A stretch of 64,000 bases of DNA, from NCBI GenBank assembly GCA_017591395.1, contig WEDG01005510.1, forward strand, positions 94,396-158,395, in the 5' to 3' direction. Below the pieces are notes generated by a model. That model saw only the letters and a program-made list of their open reading frames with translations. It was not told where the DNA came from and did no database searches. The DNA comes from Schistocephalus solidus. Taxonomy: Eukaryota > Platyhelminthes > Cestoda > Diphyllobothriidea > Diphyllobothriidae. This document shows, in pieces, positions 34,332 to 45,427 of this stretch (positions within the stretch are counted from its first letter, which is position 1; the number at the start of each line of letters is the position of its first letter). The translations under genes and the position numbers were made by a program.

Positions 34332-35240
34332 ATCTCCATTAGCTATTTTCAAAACCAAATTACACAAACATTTAACTTCGGAAGATATAAAGTCCTTATT
34401 GTCTGTTTTCTTCCCAAACTCGCAACTTTTGGATTTTGAAAAGGGTCCTCCTGGTATTTGAGGCAGCTCCCTTGATATTATATTGGTCTCTTATTATATT
34501 TCCATCATCCTCTGCAGATTCAATCTATGCATTTACGGTTTCGTCCCCTCCATTTAAACTAGCATCGCCAAATCTTGACAACCTTGATACTTTCCTCCGA
34601 TTTTGCAACCCCAACGATGGTCTCCATGTTCAGTGGATGATCAGGGCAGGTTCTGATGGTTTTGCCTTTTTGATTGGTGGACTATGCATTCAGCAAAATC
34701 CTATCTCGATGATGATCTCATGACTTCTACTGTCCTCTCTTCGTTTGGCCATGGGTATCCACGATGAGTTCCTCCTCTCACACCTCCACTGGTGGTTATA
34801 AACAGTAGCTCTGACTGCTATTTTATCTCTCACCCGACAAGGAGCGTTCCGAACCCTCGTTTCCGAACTGTCGTCAGCAACATCACAATACTATCCCATT
34901 GCATCTAGCTATTTAATTTTTTAGTGAAGCAGTTTTTTTCTCCTAGGTTTTTTAATTTGGTGGCTTGCCGAACTCCGCCTCCGTTTTAGCCTTGGAGTTT
35001 TTTACAGCTTCGTTTCTAGTTCCTCGTATATGTCAAAGATTGTTGACTATTGTTTTAAAAATGGCAAATTGTTCTGAATCAGATATGCCTACTATATATC
35101 TCATTTCTGCTGTTAATATGGCTTCTCATATAGTGCAGCAATTATCGACTTTGTATTTACTTATTCGGAGATACTATGTTTGCAATGACAAGGCTCTCTG
35201 TACCTTTAATATACAATTTTTTATTTATTTAGTATGGAGG
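34332..35240 (+). repeat. LINE family D 3' end, plus copy
   Basis: It starts in the last codons of the RT (IFKTKLHKHLTSEDIKSLLS, ending DFEKGPPGI) and continues through about 780 bp of 3' UTR to the tail AATATACAATTTTTTATTTA. The reverse complement of the same sequence lies at 35541-36450, so the two form a large inverted repeat. The U-tract hairpin is at 34926-35011. Confidence 0.7.
34926..35011 (+). promoter_or_regulatory. ENE-like U-tract stem-loop, family D plus copy
   Basis: Outer stem GAAGC (34926-34930) with GCUUC (ends 35011). Seven U and six U face each other. The inner stem is CUCCUAGG with CCUUGGAG (7 of 8 pair). Equivalent folds occur in two other family D copies (35763-35851 and 59682-59771). 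Confidence 0.55.
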
Positions 35241-35540
35241 TGTCATATGTGAAGAATTTACTAAGTGGTATTAAGGGATGACAGGGGTAATGGCAGCACT
35301 TCGGGGAAGGTTTTAGCTATTATAGAGGTGGGACATGAGACAGAAGCCAGGGCCAGATTCCAAACTCATATATATTTTAAGTTAGTTAACTAATATCTAT
35401 TTGAGAAGAAAGTATATGCGAATGTTGGATGTAAGAGTGATCTAGTAAAATGCCACCCCAAATTTTCGATTTTTGAACGACTAGAATCGTTCATTAAACG
35501 AAGGAATCAGCAGCAATATTGAAGAATTCTATGAACTCTC
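35241..35540. other. Spacer of the family D inverted repeat
   Basis: It holds a short minus-strand scrap (about 35458-35525) resembling the RT finger of 40036-40150 (TCGATTTTTGAACGACTAG, TCGTTCATTAAACGAAG). Otherwise nothing was recognised. Confidence 0.4.
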
Positions 35541-37440
35541 AATTAAATACATAATAAATTGTATATTTAAGGCCCAAAGAGCCCAATCATTTCAAGTTAG
35601 TGTCACGGTTAAAATAAACACAAAGTGGATACTTGCTGCATTATTTGAGCAGCCATATTAACATCAGAAATGAATAATTTGTAAGGCATATGCGATTCAG
35701 AACGATTTGCCATTTTTTAAACAATAGTCAACAATCTTTGACATATACGGGGAACTAGAAAAGAAGCTGTAAAAAACTCCTAAGGCTAAAACGGAGGCGG
35801 AGTTCGGTGAGCCGCCAAGAAAAAGCATACTAGGAGAAAAAAAACTGCTTCACGAAAATATTAATAGCTAGATGCAATGGGATAGTATTGTGATCTTACT
35901 TACAACGTATGAGGGTTCGGAACGCTTTATGTCGTGTGAGAGATAATACAGCAGTCAGAGCTACTGTTTGTAACCACCAGTGGATGTGAGAGAGTAGGAA
36001 CTCATCGTAAACAGGGTCGAAACGAACATGTGGAAAGTAGGGGTCACGAGAACATCATCGAGATGCGACCTTGCTGACTGCAGAGTCCACCACCAAAGAG
36101 GCAAAACCATCAGAACCCTCCTCAATCATCAACTGAACCTGAAGACTATCGTCAGGGTAGCAAAATAGGAGGAAAGTTTCAAGGTTGTCAAGAGTTGGCG
36201 ATTCTAGCTTAAAAAGGGGACGAAAAAGTGAATTTAAAGATAGACTCTGTGTAGGATTATGGAAATATAATAAGAGACCAATATAATATCAAGGGAGCTG
36301 CCTCAAATACCAGGAGGACCCTTTTCAAAATCCAAAATTTGCGAGTTTTTGGAAGGAAACAGACAATAAGGACTTTATATCTTCCGAAGTTAAATGTTTG
36401 TGTAATTTTGTTTTGAAAATAGCTAAGGTAGACCACAATCTAATTTGCAGTGGAAGATTATTCCAGGTGAAAGCATATTTGGAGGCAAAAAACTGAGAAA
36501 AGATTAGTTGTGGATCTAAAGGGTGGTGAAATGATCATGGAGGAATTACGAGTAGCATGGGGTCGATCTACCGGAGCGGGAGCGTTAATTCGTGGGAGAT
36601 TTTGGCTAGAGTTAACGCGAGACAGGATGCAAAGACCGGCTTCGAGTCTTATAACCCACAGAAATTTAATGTTTGCTAACTGGCATGTATCCGTATAAGA
36701 GATACTGGATCCAGGAAGAGAAAATAGTCTTCGAGTAAAAACCCTCTGATCATTTCAATCTTACTGCGGTCAGAGGCGTTCATCAGCCCAAAGAGGGGAC
36801 AGAAGTATTTTCGAATAGGAATAACAAACATGCGGCATAGGTTTAACTTTATTTCCAGAAGGAAGAAATTATGAGATATAAAACCACATATCTGTGCAGT
36901 CTTTGCAGAAATTAAATCTGAATGAGGGGATATTACTAGCTGGTTCGTGTAATTTTGACCTAAGTCTTTTTAAGTTGATCGTTCTAAAAGTGTACAATTA
37001 TGAGATAGTAGGTTTCCAGGAAGCTTGGTTGTGCCATAACACATGAATCTGCTCTTGGATGGAGAAAACACCCACTGCCAACTACAGCTCCAACTTGAGA
37101 GCATAAGTAGATCTGTGTTGATTTTATCAACGCAACTATTGGCAGTGTCTTCAGAAAATGAATAAATGCACTTGAGATTGTAAGCGTCAATGAAATTTTG
37201 TGAATTTGTGAGTAAAGTAGAAATTTCGTTTATGTACAAAATGAAGAGAAGGGGACCTAGAACCATGCTTTGAAAAACGCCACTTGTGATCGGCTGAGGC
37301 GTCGATTAGCAATTACCTACTAAGACCTTCTGGCTGTGCTTAGACAAGAAGGAACCAATGAAGTCAAGGAGAGGAGACCGGATTCTGAGGGCCTCCAGTT
37401 TCACCAGAAGACGTCTGTGCGGTACCTTGTCAAAAGTGGT
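35541..37440 (-). pseudogene. LINE family D RT and 3' UTR, minus copy
   Basis: Starts at FDKVPHRRLLVKLEAL near 37430, so it is 5'-truncated inside the RT palm. It continues with LGPLLFILYINEIS. The catalytic region reads FIDAYNLKCIYSF where the sister at 40036-40655 reads FIYADDLKCVYSF, so the two Asp are lost. It passes SSWSCSWQW, EAGLCILSRVNSSQNLPRI and HATRNSSMIISP before the 3' UTR (36300-35541), which ends in the tail AATATACAATTTATTATG. Many stops. Its 5' edge abuts the ATT tail of the family A copy. Confidence 0.7.
35763..35851 (-). promoter_or_regulatory. ENE-like U-tract stem-loop, family D minus copy
   Basis: Minus-strand fold: GAAGCAG then eight U then CUCCUAG on the 5' side, and CUUAGGAG, six U, ACAGCUUC on the 3' side. 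It is nearly superimposable on 34926-35011, with compensating small changes in the loop. Confidence 0.5.
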
Positions 37441-39885
37441 AATAATAATAATAATAATAGTTGTATTTAATGCCGGTTTACAGTCATTCTCAGATGAAAT
37501 ATTCAGTGGGCAGAGGCTGGCAGTGAAAAACAACGCCTGAATATATATCATCATAAGTGTTTTCCTATTTTCATGTTATTCAGGAGAAAAAACTGCCGCC
37601 TATAAGGATGATAGCAATTCAGATCAGGGAAGGGCTAACACAATTGCAGTCTGTATGCAGTCTCTCTGTCTTTGCTAGGAACCGGGATTCTGCCCCAGGC
37701 AAGAAAGCATCCGTGTACGGTTGCTCACTGTCTGCCGAAGACGTCAACGGGTGCAGGCTGCAGAGACGGTGCCGTATCCCTCAAGGTAACACCTGGGATC
37801 GGGTTCAGATGCCGCGCACTCCGTCAAACAGGAAAACAGATTCTACCGTGTCGGTGCCCAGAATTCTTGGAAAGAGTTTTGAATGCAAAAAACTAGTAAT
37901 AGTTATCTTAAACAAAGAATAACTCAGTTTGACTTTTATATAATGGGGAAGTTTATTCCACATGGCCATGGCGTTTACCGAAAATAACCGTCATACTTAA
38001 CTGTGCGAGCTAATGGAAGAAATAAAAAGACATTGCGATGACTGCTGCGCCGAGGATGGTCAAGCTGTCTCACAGTGGTAAGGGGATTAAATGTTCGACT
38101 ATTCAAAAGCTTAAACAGTAAAAAGAGTCCCTTCTGCACTCTGGCGAAACCATAAGGGATCAACGTTTACAAGCCCACAGCGCTCTCGATACGACAGATT
38201 ACGGTGCTCCAACGATAAAATTCTTTCCGTATAGAAGTGCTGGACCGATTCTATTTTCTTCCGTTCGCTAGCGCGCAGAAGGCTAAATCGAAACGAGCAG
38301 TATTCCAGGCAAGGTCTTACGTACATTTTATAAAGGCGGAGTCTTATATCAATAGTTTTAAAATTTTGGAGGATAAACCCGGCAGTTCTGCGTGCTTTGG
38401 AGACAATCAGGGCGCAATGCTCTGACAGATTGAGACCGTTGGAATATGATATGCCCAGGTCCTTAACAACGCCAGGTACATTTATATCGTAGCCATCATT
38501 TTTTAATAGATCGAGCACGGTGTCGCAATCTGCAGGCTTGTATCGATAGGCAACTTTTAAATCGTCGGCATACATAAAGGGCCTACCATTTCGAAATAAA
38601 CCTGGCCCATCATTGACAAAAAGACAAAATAAAAGCGGGCCTAGCACACTACCCTGAATAACTCCACCCCTCACATGTGCCGAGTTTGAGGTAGCATTGG
38701 AGATCTTAACATGTTGTGTACGAGAGCTCAGGTAAGAAGATATAAAGCTCAGAAGTTTACCACATATACTGAAAGAGGAGAGTTTCAGGAGAAGAAGCAC
38801 ATGGTCAACACGATCAAAGGCCTTGGTGAAATCGAAATTGACTATTTAAAGTGCAAAGCCATTATCCCTAGATTGTAGAACATGATTAAAGAAAGAGAGC
38901 TGACATGTTTCACAAGACCTTGTTTTGAGGAACCCATGCTGGGCTGCACTGAATAGGTTATTCTCAGTTAAATGATACATCATCTTATCATTGATCAAGG
39001 TCTCCAGGATTTTCGAAGCTGCAGACAGTGTGTTTATTGGCCAACAATCGTCAAATGACGTAGATTGGCCGTGTTTGGGGATAGGTATAATGTGCGATTC
39101 CTTCCATAAACTAGGAAATGTTTCACTTTTAAGAGCTAGATTAAATATCTTACATAGAAATGACGGAAAAATATCACTAGCATCCGCCTTTATAATACTG
39201 ATCGGTACGCCATCTGGTCCAGGACTATAAGATTGACGAAAACGTCGAATGGCTACGGTTACGTCCCAGAGGGTAAAAATTATGGTCTCGAGGACGGCAC
39301 CGGTCCCAACCTGGAGGGGGAGCGGTCGAATTTTCAATAAATGTTCTGGACAAGAAACGTTAACACTATCAGCCGTCAATTTGTCATCAAATACAGGATT
39401 GCGAACGGAGTCCAGTAGTACGGGATGCCAATTTTTTACTATGGGTTCTTATTGCGCGTGAAAAAAGGTTCGATACATTTAACGAACGGTTTTCGACATA
39501 TTTGACCTCTTTGGCTAGCCGTTTTTCTTCGGTTAGCCTCTTGGCCTGCTCAAAAATACGGTGAATCAAGGGCAGAACGAAAATGTCGTTTTGCAAATGG
39601 AATCGACGAGATAGTTTACGCAACCTACGGTGAAAATATAAAGGGAGATAAACCTAATCCGTGACATTAATTAATTTTTTTACGGGGAACACAACGAGAA
39701 ATAAATTGATCTAAAACTTCGTAAAGCATACCGGTTCAGGTTTTCACATCCTGACACATAAAGAAATTAGACCAGTCGTGGGAGTTAAGATGTATCAATA
39801 ATAATGTCGAAAGCGCTAATCGAAAATCAAAGAAAAAGCTATATTCTTGGAAGGCGTTTCATCGGTTTCGAGTTGTAGCTTTTTT
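37441..39885 (-). pseudogene. LINE family A, 5'-truncated copy
   Basis: About 2.4 kb read on the minus strand. The linker (RRLRKLSRRFHLQND, near 39580-39620) leads to RT blocks: SYSPGPDGVPISIIK, KESHIIPIPKHG, AAQHGFLKTRSCETCQLSFF, DFTKAFDRVDHVLLL, GVIQGSVLGPLLFCLFVND and FMYADDLKVAYRY with intact YADD. Compared with family B an in-frame stretch of about 35 codons after LDLLK is missing. The thumb reads YKMYVRPCLEYCSFRFSLL and RASERKKIESVQHF. The 3' UTR has the U-tract hairpin and an (ATT)n tail at 37441-37459. One stop and a few frameshifts make it inactive. The 5' end is lost within the endonuclease-RT junction. Confidence 0.75.
37519..37597 (-). promoter_or_regulatory. ENE-like U-tract stem-loop, family A minus copy
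   Basis: Minus strand: GGCAG, six U, CUCCUGAAU, an apical loop of about 30 nt, AUUCAGGCG, a U-rich segment, CACUGCC. Same as 42579-42658 apart from a few substitutions. Confidence 0.5.
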
Positions 39886-40035
39886 AGGATTTATATTCGG
39901 TGAGCACTGCCAAGGCACTGTCTAAGCAAACATTACTAATAAAATTAAGTTATGACAACGTGCGCAGATAAAATGTACAAATACATAACTTGTCCTGCTA
40001 TGTCAACAGTTAGCGATGTTTTAAAATCAATGGAA
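39886..40035 (+). repeat. Short 3'-end repeat, second copy
   Basis: Counterpart of 33255-33410 (CCAAGGCACTGTCTAAGCAA, AAAATGTACAAATAC, ATAACTTGTCCTGCTATGTC). It lies between LINE A and a LINE D RT fragment that both read minus, so it is an independent plus-strand piece. Confidence 0.55.
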
Positions 40036-40655
40036 GTAGTAGGAAGTAGTTGAAAGAGTCGGATATAGGAATTTTTTTGTAAAATGTCTTTGGACATTTT
40101 CAATTTTTGAACAGCTAGATTCTTTCATTAAACCGAAGAAAGGACAGCAAAATTCAAGAATGGAAGGTACAAACATACGATAAAGTCTTAATTTAATTTC
40201 AGGAAGGTAGAAATTATAAGAAATAAAGCCGCAAATCTGAGCAGCTTTGGCCGTAATTCTACCGGCATGAGGCGAAAGGTCTAATTTATTGGTGTAGCTT
40301 AAGCCCAAGCCCTTGATGGAGGAACATTCAATCATAGGGCAACCTTCAAAGATAAGATGTTGCGGCAGCCTTACAGGCCCAAAACTCATGTAGCGACACT
40401 TATTAGGTGAGAACTCCATTAGCCATGTGGAGCTCCAGGCAAAAAGAGCGTCTAAGTCTGAATGAATTTGTTCTAGGCACCGTTCGGTCGTAGAGTTAGA
40501 GAAGGAATACACGCATTTGAGGTCATCAGCATAAATAAAAGATTGAGAATGTTTAACTATCGATGAAGTATCATTTATATACAGTAAGAACAACAAAGGA
40601 CCCAATACGGTACCTTGAAGGACACCATTAACAATCGGGGTGGCACTTGAGTATG
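40036..40655 (-). pseudogene. LINE family D-like RT fragment with intact YADD
   Basis: An open stretch of about 190 codons: NGVLQGTVLGPLLFLLYIND, SQSFIYADDLKCVYSFSN, DALFAWSSTWLMEFSPNKCR, IKGLGLSYTNKLDLSPHAGR, RLYRMFVPSILEFCCPFF and SKIENVQRHFTKK. The upstream side is cut at about 40655, where the 3' end of C-old begins, so C-old probably inserted here. The catalytic box is intact, unlike in the 35541-37440 copy. Confidence 0.7.
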
Positions 40656-41994
40656 AGGACCCTATTGATTTGGCACTGCTTAGCCGCCATCAAATCCTTA
40701 GAACACAGGAAAAAACCTAAAACAAACTCCTCTTTTCATATACCACTTTTGCCTTGGTTTTTTGGTTTGCTTAAGAAGCAGTGTTCGAAATGAAGAGTTT
40801 GTTTTTATTAAAAAACCTGTTTTCTAAGGTTCAGAAATAGCAAAATTTGAAGCTAAAACAGCTATACAGAATTGGGATGAATGTATCAGGTAAGAATGGT
40901 TAGAGTCAAGACTAGTCTGTTATTGACGTTCGAGAGTATTCATTCGACAGAGGTAGAAACGTCTGCGGGCGATTCGAAGGGATAAGTACTTCCAATCAGA
41001 TGCGAGTGCATTCGATTCCGGTGTGGGGTCTGCCAACTAATTACACTAAGCTGACTGATTGCTAAAAAAAGGTGAAAAAAGATTAGGAGCAGGAAGTGTT
41101 CAGCGGTAAGAAACTTTCAATGCAGTCCTACAGTTTTCATATTTGTATTATATAACATAGGGTTGAATTATGTTTGATCTAGCTGTATGAAACAGCTATT
41201 ACCATTCGTTCCATAAAGCTACATCAAAACCTAGGAGTGCGGCTCGTTGCGCATTTGAATTTCGTAGAGCATAAATGATGATAAAACCGGAATAAATATA
41301 TTACTAACAGATTGAGATAAAAAATAAAAAGTTTTTCAGGTTAGTTTTTAAGCAAATTGTTTAACAATCATAAAATTATATATAAAATAAAGACGCTATC
41401 CAAAAACATTTAAAAATGTAAAATTATCATTAATTTTTTTAATAAGTTTTAAAAATTGAAAAAAAGCTGCTTTTTAGATAATGGGTACATAAATCATTAA
41501 ATGGACCGCCCTTGCGCATAGCCAGAGGATAGGTATTTATGAGTCTTGTAGGTTACTAACCACCAGCTATAGCTTGCCCATAACCAGATGGTGTACCACA
41601 TAACCAGATGATTAAATTCTTCATCTCTATGTGCATTGCAGGTCGTCGTAAGAGGTTCATAAAGGACGTCAAATAGCTACTCGTGAGAGCTTCTAGCCTG
41701 TAATGGCTATCGCCGTCATCGAAAGTGCACGCAAAGTACGTTTGGATTTGCTTGCACATACGGCAGCTCAGCGGGAGGAATCAGAATTGAAGTAGCTTTC
41801 GATGATAGTTGTAAAACGCGTGATTCCCGAAGTTGGCGTTATCACAGCTCTTTCAGCCCGAATTCTGTTAAAGAACTGAGTTGAAAAATGTCCTATCTTA
41901 TTCAAAAATAGATGTGTGGTATTATTTAACAGATGTTGTTTGATTTTTATTTTAAATTCTAGTAGGGTTCGACTATATCTGATGTAAATTGGCA
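40656..41994 (-). repeat. C-old LINE, segment 4 (C-terminus and 3' UTR)
   Basis: It matches 44240-45595 of C2 along its length. The segment includes the last RT codons and about 1.2 kb of 3' UTR. It is separated from segment 3 (42735-44227) by a family A insertion: 41980-41994 ends GCATTCCAT and 42735 resumes ATTGTCGCGTATCTTATGG, contiguous in C2 at 45585-45615. The 3' end is CCAAATCAATA. Confidence 0.75.
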
Positions 41995-42734
41995 GGGCAT
42001 TCCATTGTTAACATTGATCCCTTATGGTTTCGCCGAGTGCAGAAGGGACTATTTTTGCTGTTTAAGCTTTTGAATAATCGTACATTTAATCCCCTTATCA
42101 CTGTGAGGCAGCTTGACCATCCTCGGCGCAGCAGTCATCGCAATGTCTTTTTATTTCTTCCATGAGCTCGCACAGTTAAGTATCGACGGTTCTTTTCGGT
42201 AAACGCCATGGCCATGTGGAATACACTTCCCCATAATATAAAGTCAAACTGAGTTATTCTTTGTTTAAGATAACCATTACTAGTTTTTTGCATTCAGAAC
42301 AGTTTCCAAGAATTCTGGGCGCCGACACGGTAGAATCCGTTTTCCTGTTCGACTGAGTGCGCGGCATCTGAACCCGATCCCATGTGTTACCTTGAGGGAT
42401 ACGGCACCGTCTCTGCAGCCTGCACCCGTTGACTTATTCGGCAGACAGTGAGCGACCGTACACGGATGCTTTCTTGCCTGAGGCAGAATCCCGGTTCCTA
42501 GCAAAGACAGAGAGACTGCATACAAACTGCAATTGTGTTAGCCCTTCCCTGATCTGAATTGCTATCATCCTAACAGGCGGCAGTTTTTTCTCCTGAATAA
42601 CATGAAAATAGGAAAAACACTTATAATGATATATATTCAGGAGTATTTTTTCACTGCCAGCCTCTACCCACTAAATATTTCATCTGACAATGCCTGTAAA
42701 CCGGTATTAAATACAATTATTATGAATATTATTA
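41995..42734 (+). mobile_element. LINE family A 3' fragment inserted in C-old
   Basis: 5'-truncated family A copy (about 740 bp, plus strand). It starts at ATTGATCCCTTATGGTTTCG and ends in the family A tail ATTAAATACAATTATTATG followed by ATT units. It equals the reverse complement of about 37440-38160. ATTGT-like bases at both edges may be a short target duplication. It includes the C-terminal RT codons in broken frames and a perfect 3' UTR hairpin. Confidence 0.8.
42579..42658 (+). promoter_or_regulatory. ENE-like U-tract stem-loop, family A plus copy
   Basis: Best family A example. Outer stem GGCAG (42579-42583) with CUGCC (42654-42658). Six U (42584-42589) face UAUUUUUU (42644-42651). 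The inner stem CUCCUGAAU (42590-42598) pairs perfectly over 9 bp with AUUCAGGAG (42635-42643). The apical loop holds an A-rich run (GAAAAUAGGAAAAACAC). Confidence 0.6.
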
Positions 42735-44227
42735 TATTGTCGCGTATCTTATGGAATAGAAAATGGATCGTTGGGCCTTTTTGAATTTAGGAATTTTTAT
42801 AATATTTTCATAATTTCTAGTGTCTCGGCGACCATTTTGTTTTGGTTAGTATATTCATTCTGAGAATATCTTGGTCGTGAATGATTTTGAATAGAAAAGT
42901 GAGACTATTTTTGAGTCTTCTGATCCAGACAGGTTAAAGACCATATCTATTGTAAAGTTCTATGTATGAGCCTTGAATACCATCACATTTGGATAAGGAT
43001 CTGGTAAAGCATCTTTGAATGGCTTCTAGTTTCTTTTGGCCATCTGATGGCATTATGCCAAAGAAAATTGAGCAGATATCCAGGACAGGTAAAACGTACA
43101 TTTTATATAGTCATGTCTTTAGGGCAGGTGAGGAGTAATTTTTAAAAATGAATCCGCATAGTCAAGTGGCTTTTGGTGATATTTGTTTAACATAGGGAGA
43201 TAAACCAAGAGCATTTGAATAGCTAAGACCTAAGTCTTTTATTGATGTTGTCTCGGTTATTTTCTGATTATTGAAAATTATGGATGGAAGTTTTTGTGGA
43301 CCAAAAATCAGGAGGTGAAATTTACTCGGAGGGAATGGCATTTGCCATAGAGTACTCCATTCGCTTAGTTTTTTAACATCATTTACAATCGTTCTATGCA
43401 TATAAAAATGTTTTTAGCTGACGTTGATATAGAGGATAAGTCGTGAATGTATATAAGAAATAGGAGGGGACCTAGGATAGTCCCCTGAAGTACTCCACTA
43501 CTAATAGGACATGGTTCTGAGACCACGTTTCGAATTTGAACAACCTGATATCGGTTTTGAAGGTAAGATTTTAGAAAGTCGAGAAGAGGAGACCCAATCC
43601 CATGACTTATTAGCTTCACTAGAAGCCTTTGATGGGGACTTTATTGAACGCTTTTTTTAGGTCAAAGTATATCGTAGCTACCGTGTTTCCGTCATCTCTT
43701 TTACTTGAAACGAATTCAATGAAGGTCAGATGGCAGGACTGACATGACTTTTAAGGTAAGAAAGCGTGTTAAGAGGAAGGTATGAGGTTGGCTTTTGTTA
43801 AATTATTTAGCATTTGGTTCGAAATTATTTTTTCTAGGATTTTTGCTATAACCGCTGTTCGGTGAATACCACGATAGCTTTGTGTATCAGATCGGTTCCC
43901 ACTTTTAAAAATTGGTGTAATGCTTGAGTATTTTCAGAATTCTGGATACATACCATTCGATTAGAGTAGAGAGAATAGACTAGACAGCAGTATTGGAGCA
44001 TATATCATATGCTTCAGTATGCAAGGTGGGATTTGTATCCGTTCCATAAGAGGTGGAATTTGACAGTTGTTTGATAGCTTTTTTGACGGTTTCTTCGCTA
44101 AATAAGATCTCATTGAGAGTAAATACTGTCATGTCTGTTGGTTGGGATATCGGCTCCTCCTCAACTGAAAAGTTGGCTGAGAAGTACTTATTGAATAAAT
44201 TTGCTATTTGTTTATCGTCCGTTATTA
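42735..44227 (-). pseudogene. C-old LINE, segment 3 (RT)
   Basis: Continues C-old between the A insertion and the C2 insertion. It starts at ITDDKQIANLFNKYF near 44190-44227 and passes GVLQGTILGPLLFLIYIHDL (about 43450-43510). At the catalytic site the sequence runs from TFLYA-like codons straight into HRTIVNDVKKLSEW; the Asp pair and about 14 codons are deleted with a frameshift. Later blocks are SIKDLGLSYSNALGLSPYVK and the EAIQRCFTRSLSK-type thumb. The same deletion is present in C2. Confidence 0.75.
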
Positions 44228-45427
44228 AATAAATAGGTTAAATAGGTTTATTGATTTGGCACTGCTTGGCGCCGTCAAATCCTAAGAACACAGGATGAAA
44301 ACTTAAAACAAACTTATCTTTTCATTAAACACTTAAGCTTTGGTTTGTTTGTTTGCTTAAATAGCAGTGTTGAAATGACGAGTTTGTTTTAAGTTAAAAA
44401 AACCTGTTTTCCAAGGTTTAGAAATAGCAAAAATGAAGTAAAAACAGCTATAAAGAATGATGATGAATGTATCAGGGAAATAATGTTAAGAGTCAAGACT
44501 AGTCTGTTATTGACGTTCGAGGGTATTCATTTGACAGAGGTAGAAACGTCTGCGGTCGATTCGAAGGGATAGGTACTTCCAATCAGATGCGAGCGCAGTC
44601 GATTCCGGTGTGGGGTCTGCCGAATAATTCGACTTAGTGGACTGATTGCTAAAAAGGTGAAAATAGATTAGGAGCAAGAAGAGTTCAACGGTAAGAAACT
44701 TTCAATGCAATCCTACAGTCTTCATATTTGTATTATATATCATAGTGTTGATTATGTTTGATCTAGCTGTATGAAACAGCTAGTACTATTCGTTTCATAA
44801 AGCTATATCAAAACCTAGACGTGCGGCTCATTGCGCATTCGAATAACATAGAGCATAAATGATGTTAAAAACGGAAAAAACATGCTACTAACAGACAGAG
44901 ATAAAAAATAATAAGTTTTGCAAGTTAGTTTTTAAAGCAAATTGTTTACTAATCATAAAAATTATACATAAAAATAAAGACGCTATCCAAAAAATTTTTA
45001 AATGTAAAGTTATCATAATTTTTTTAAAAATAGTTTTTAACAATAGAAAAAAAGCTGCTTTTTAGATAATGGATATATAAATCATTAAATTGAGAGCCCT
45101 TGTGCATAGCCAGAAGATAGGTATTTATGAGTCTTCTAGGTCACTAACCACCACTTATAGCTTGCCCATAACCAGAGTGTGTACCACATAACCAGACGAT
45201 AAGATTCTTAATCTCTGTGTGCATTGCAGGTCGTCGTAGGTGGTTTATAAAAGGACATGAAATAACTAATCGTGGGATATTCTGGCCTGAGTATCCGGTT
45301 CTAGTGAAATGGCTATCACCGCACGCAAAGTACGTTTGGATTTTCAGCTTGACTTCTAGGTGCAGATAAGGCAGCTCATCGGGAGAACTCAGGATTGAAG
45401 AAGCTATCGCCAACAGTAACTGCCACG

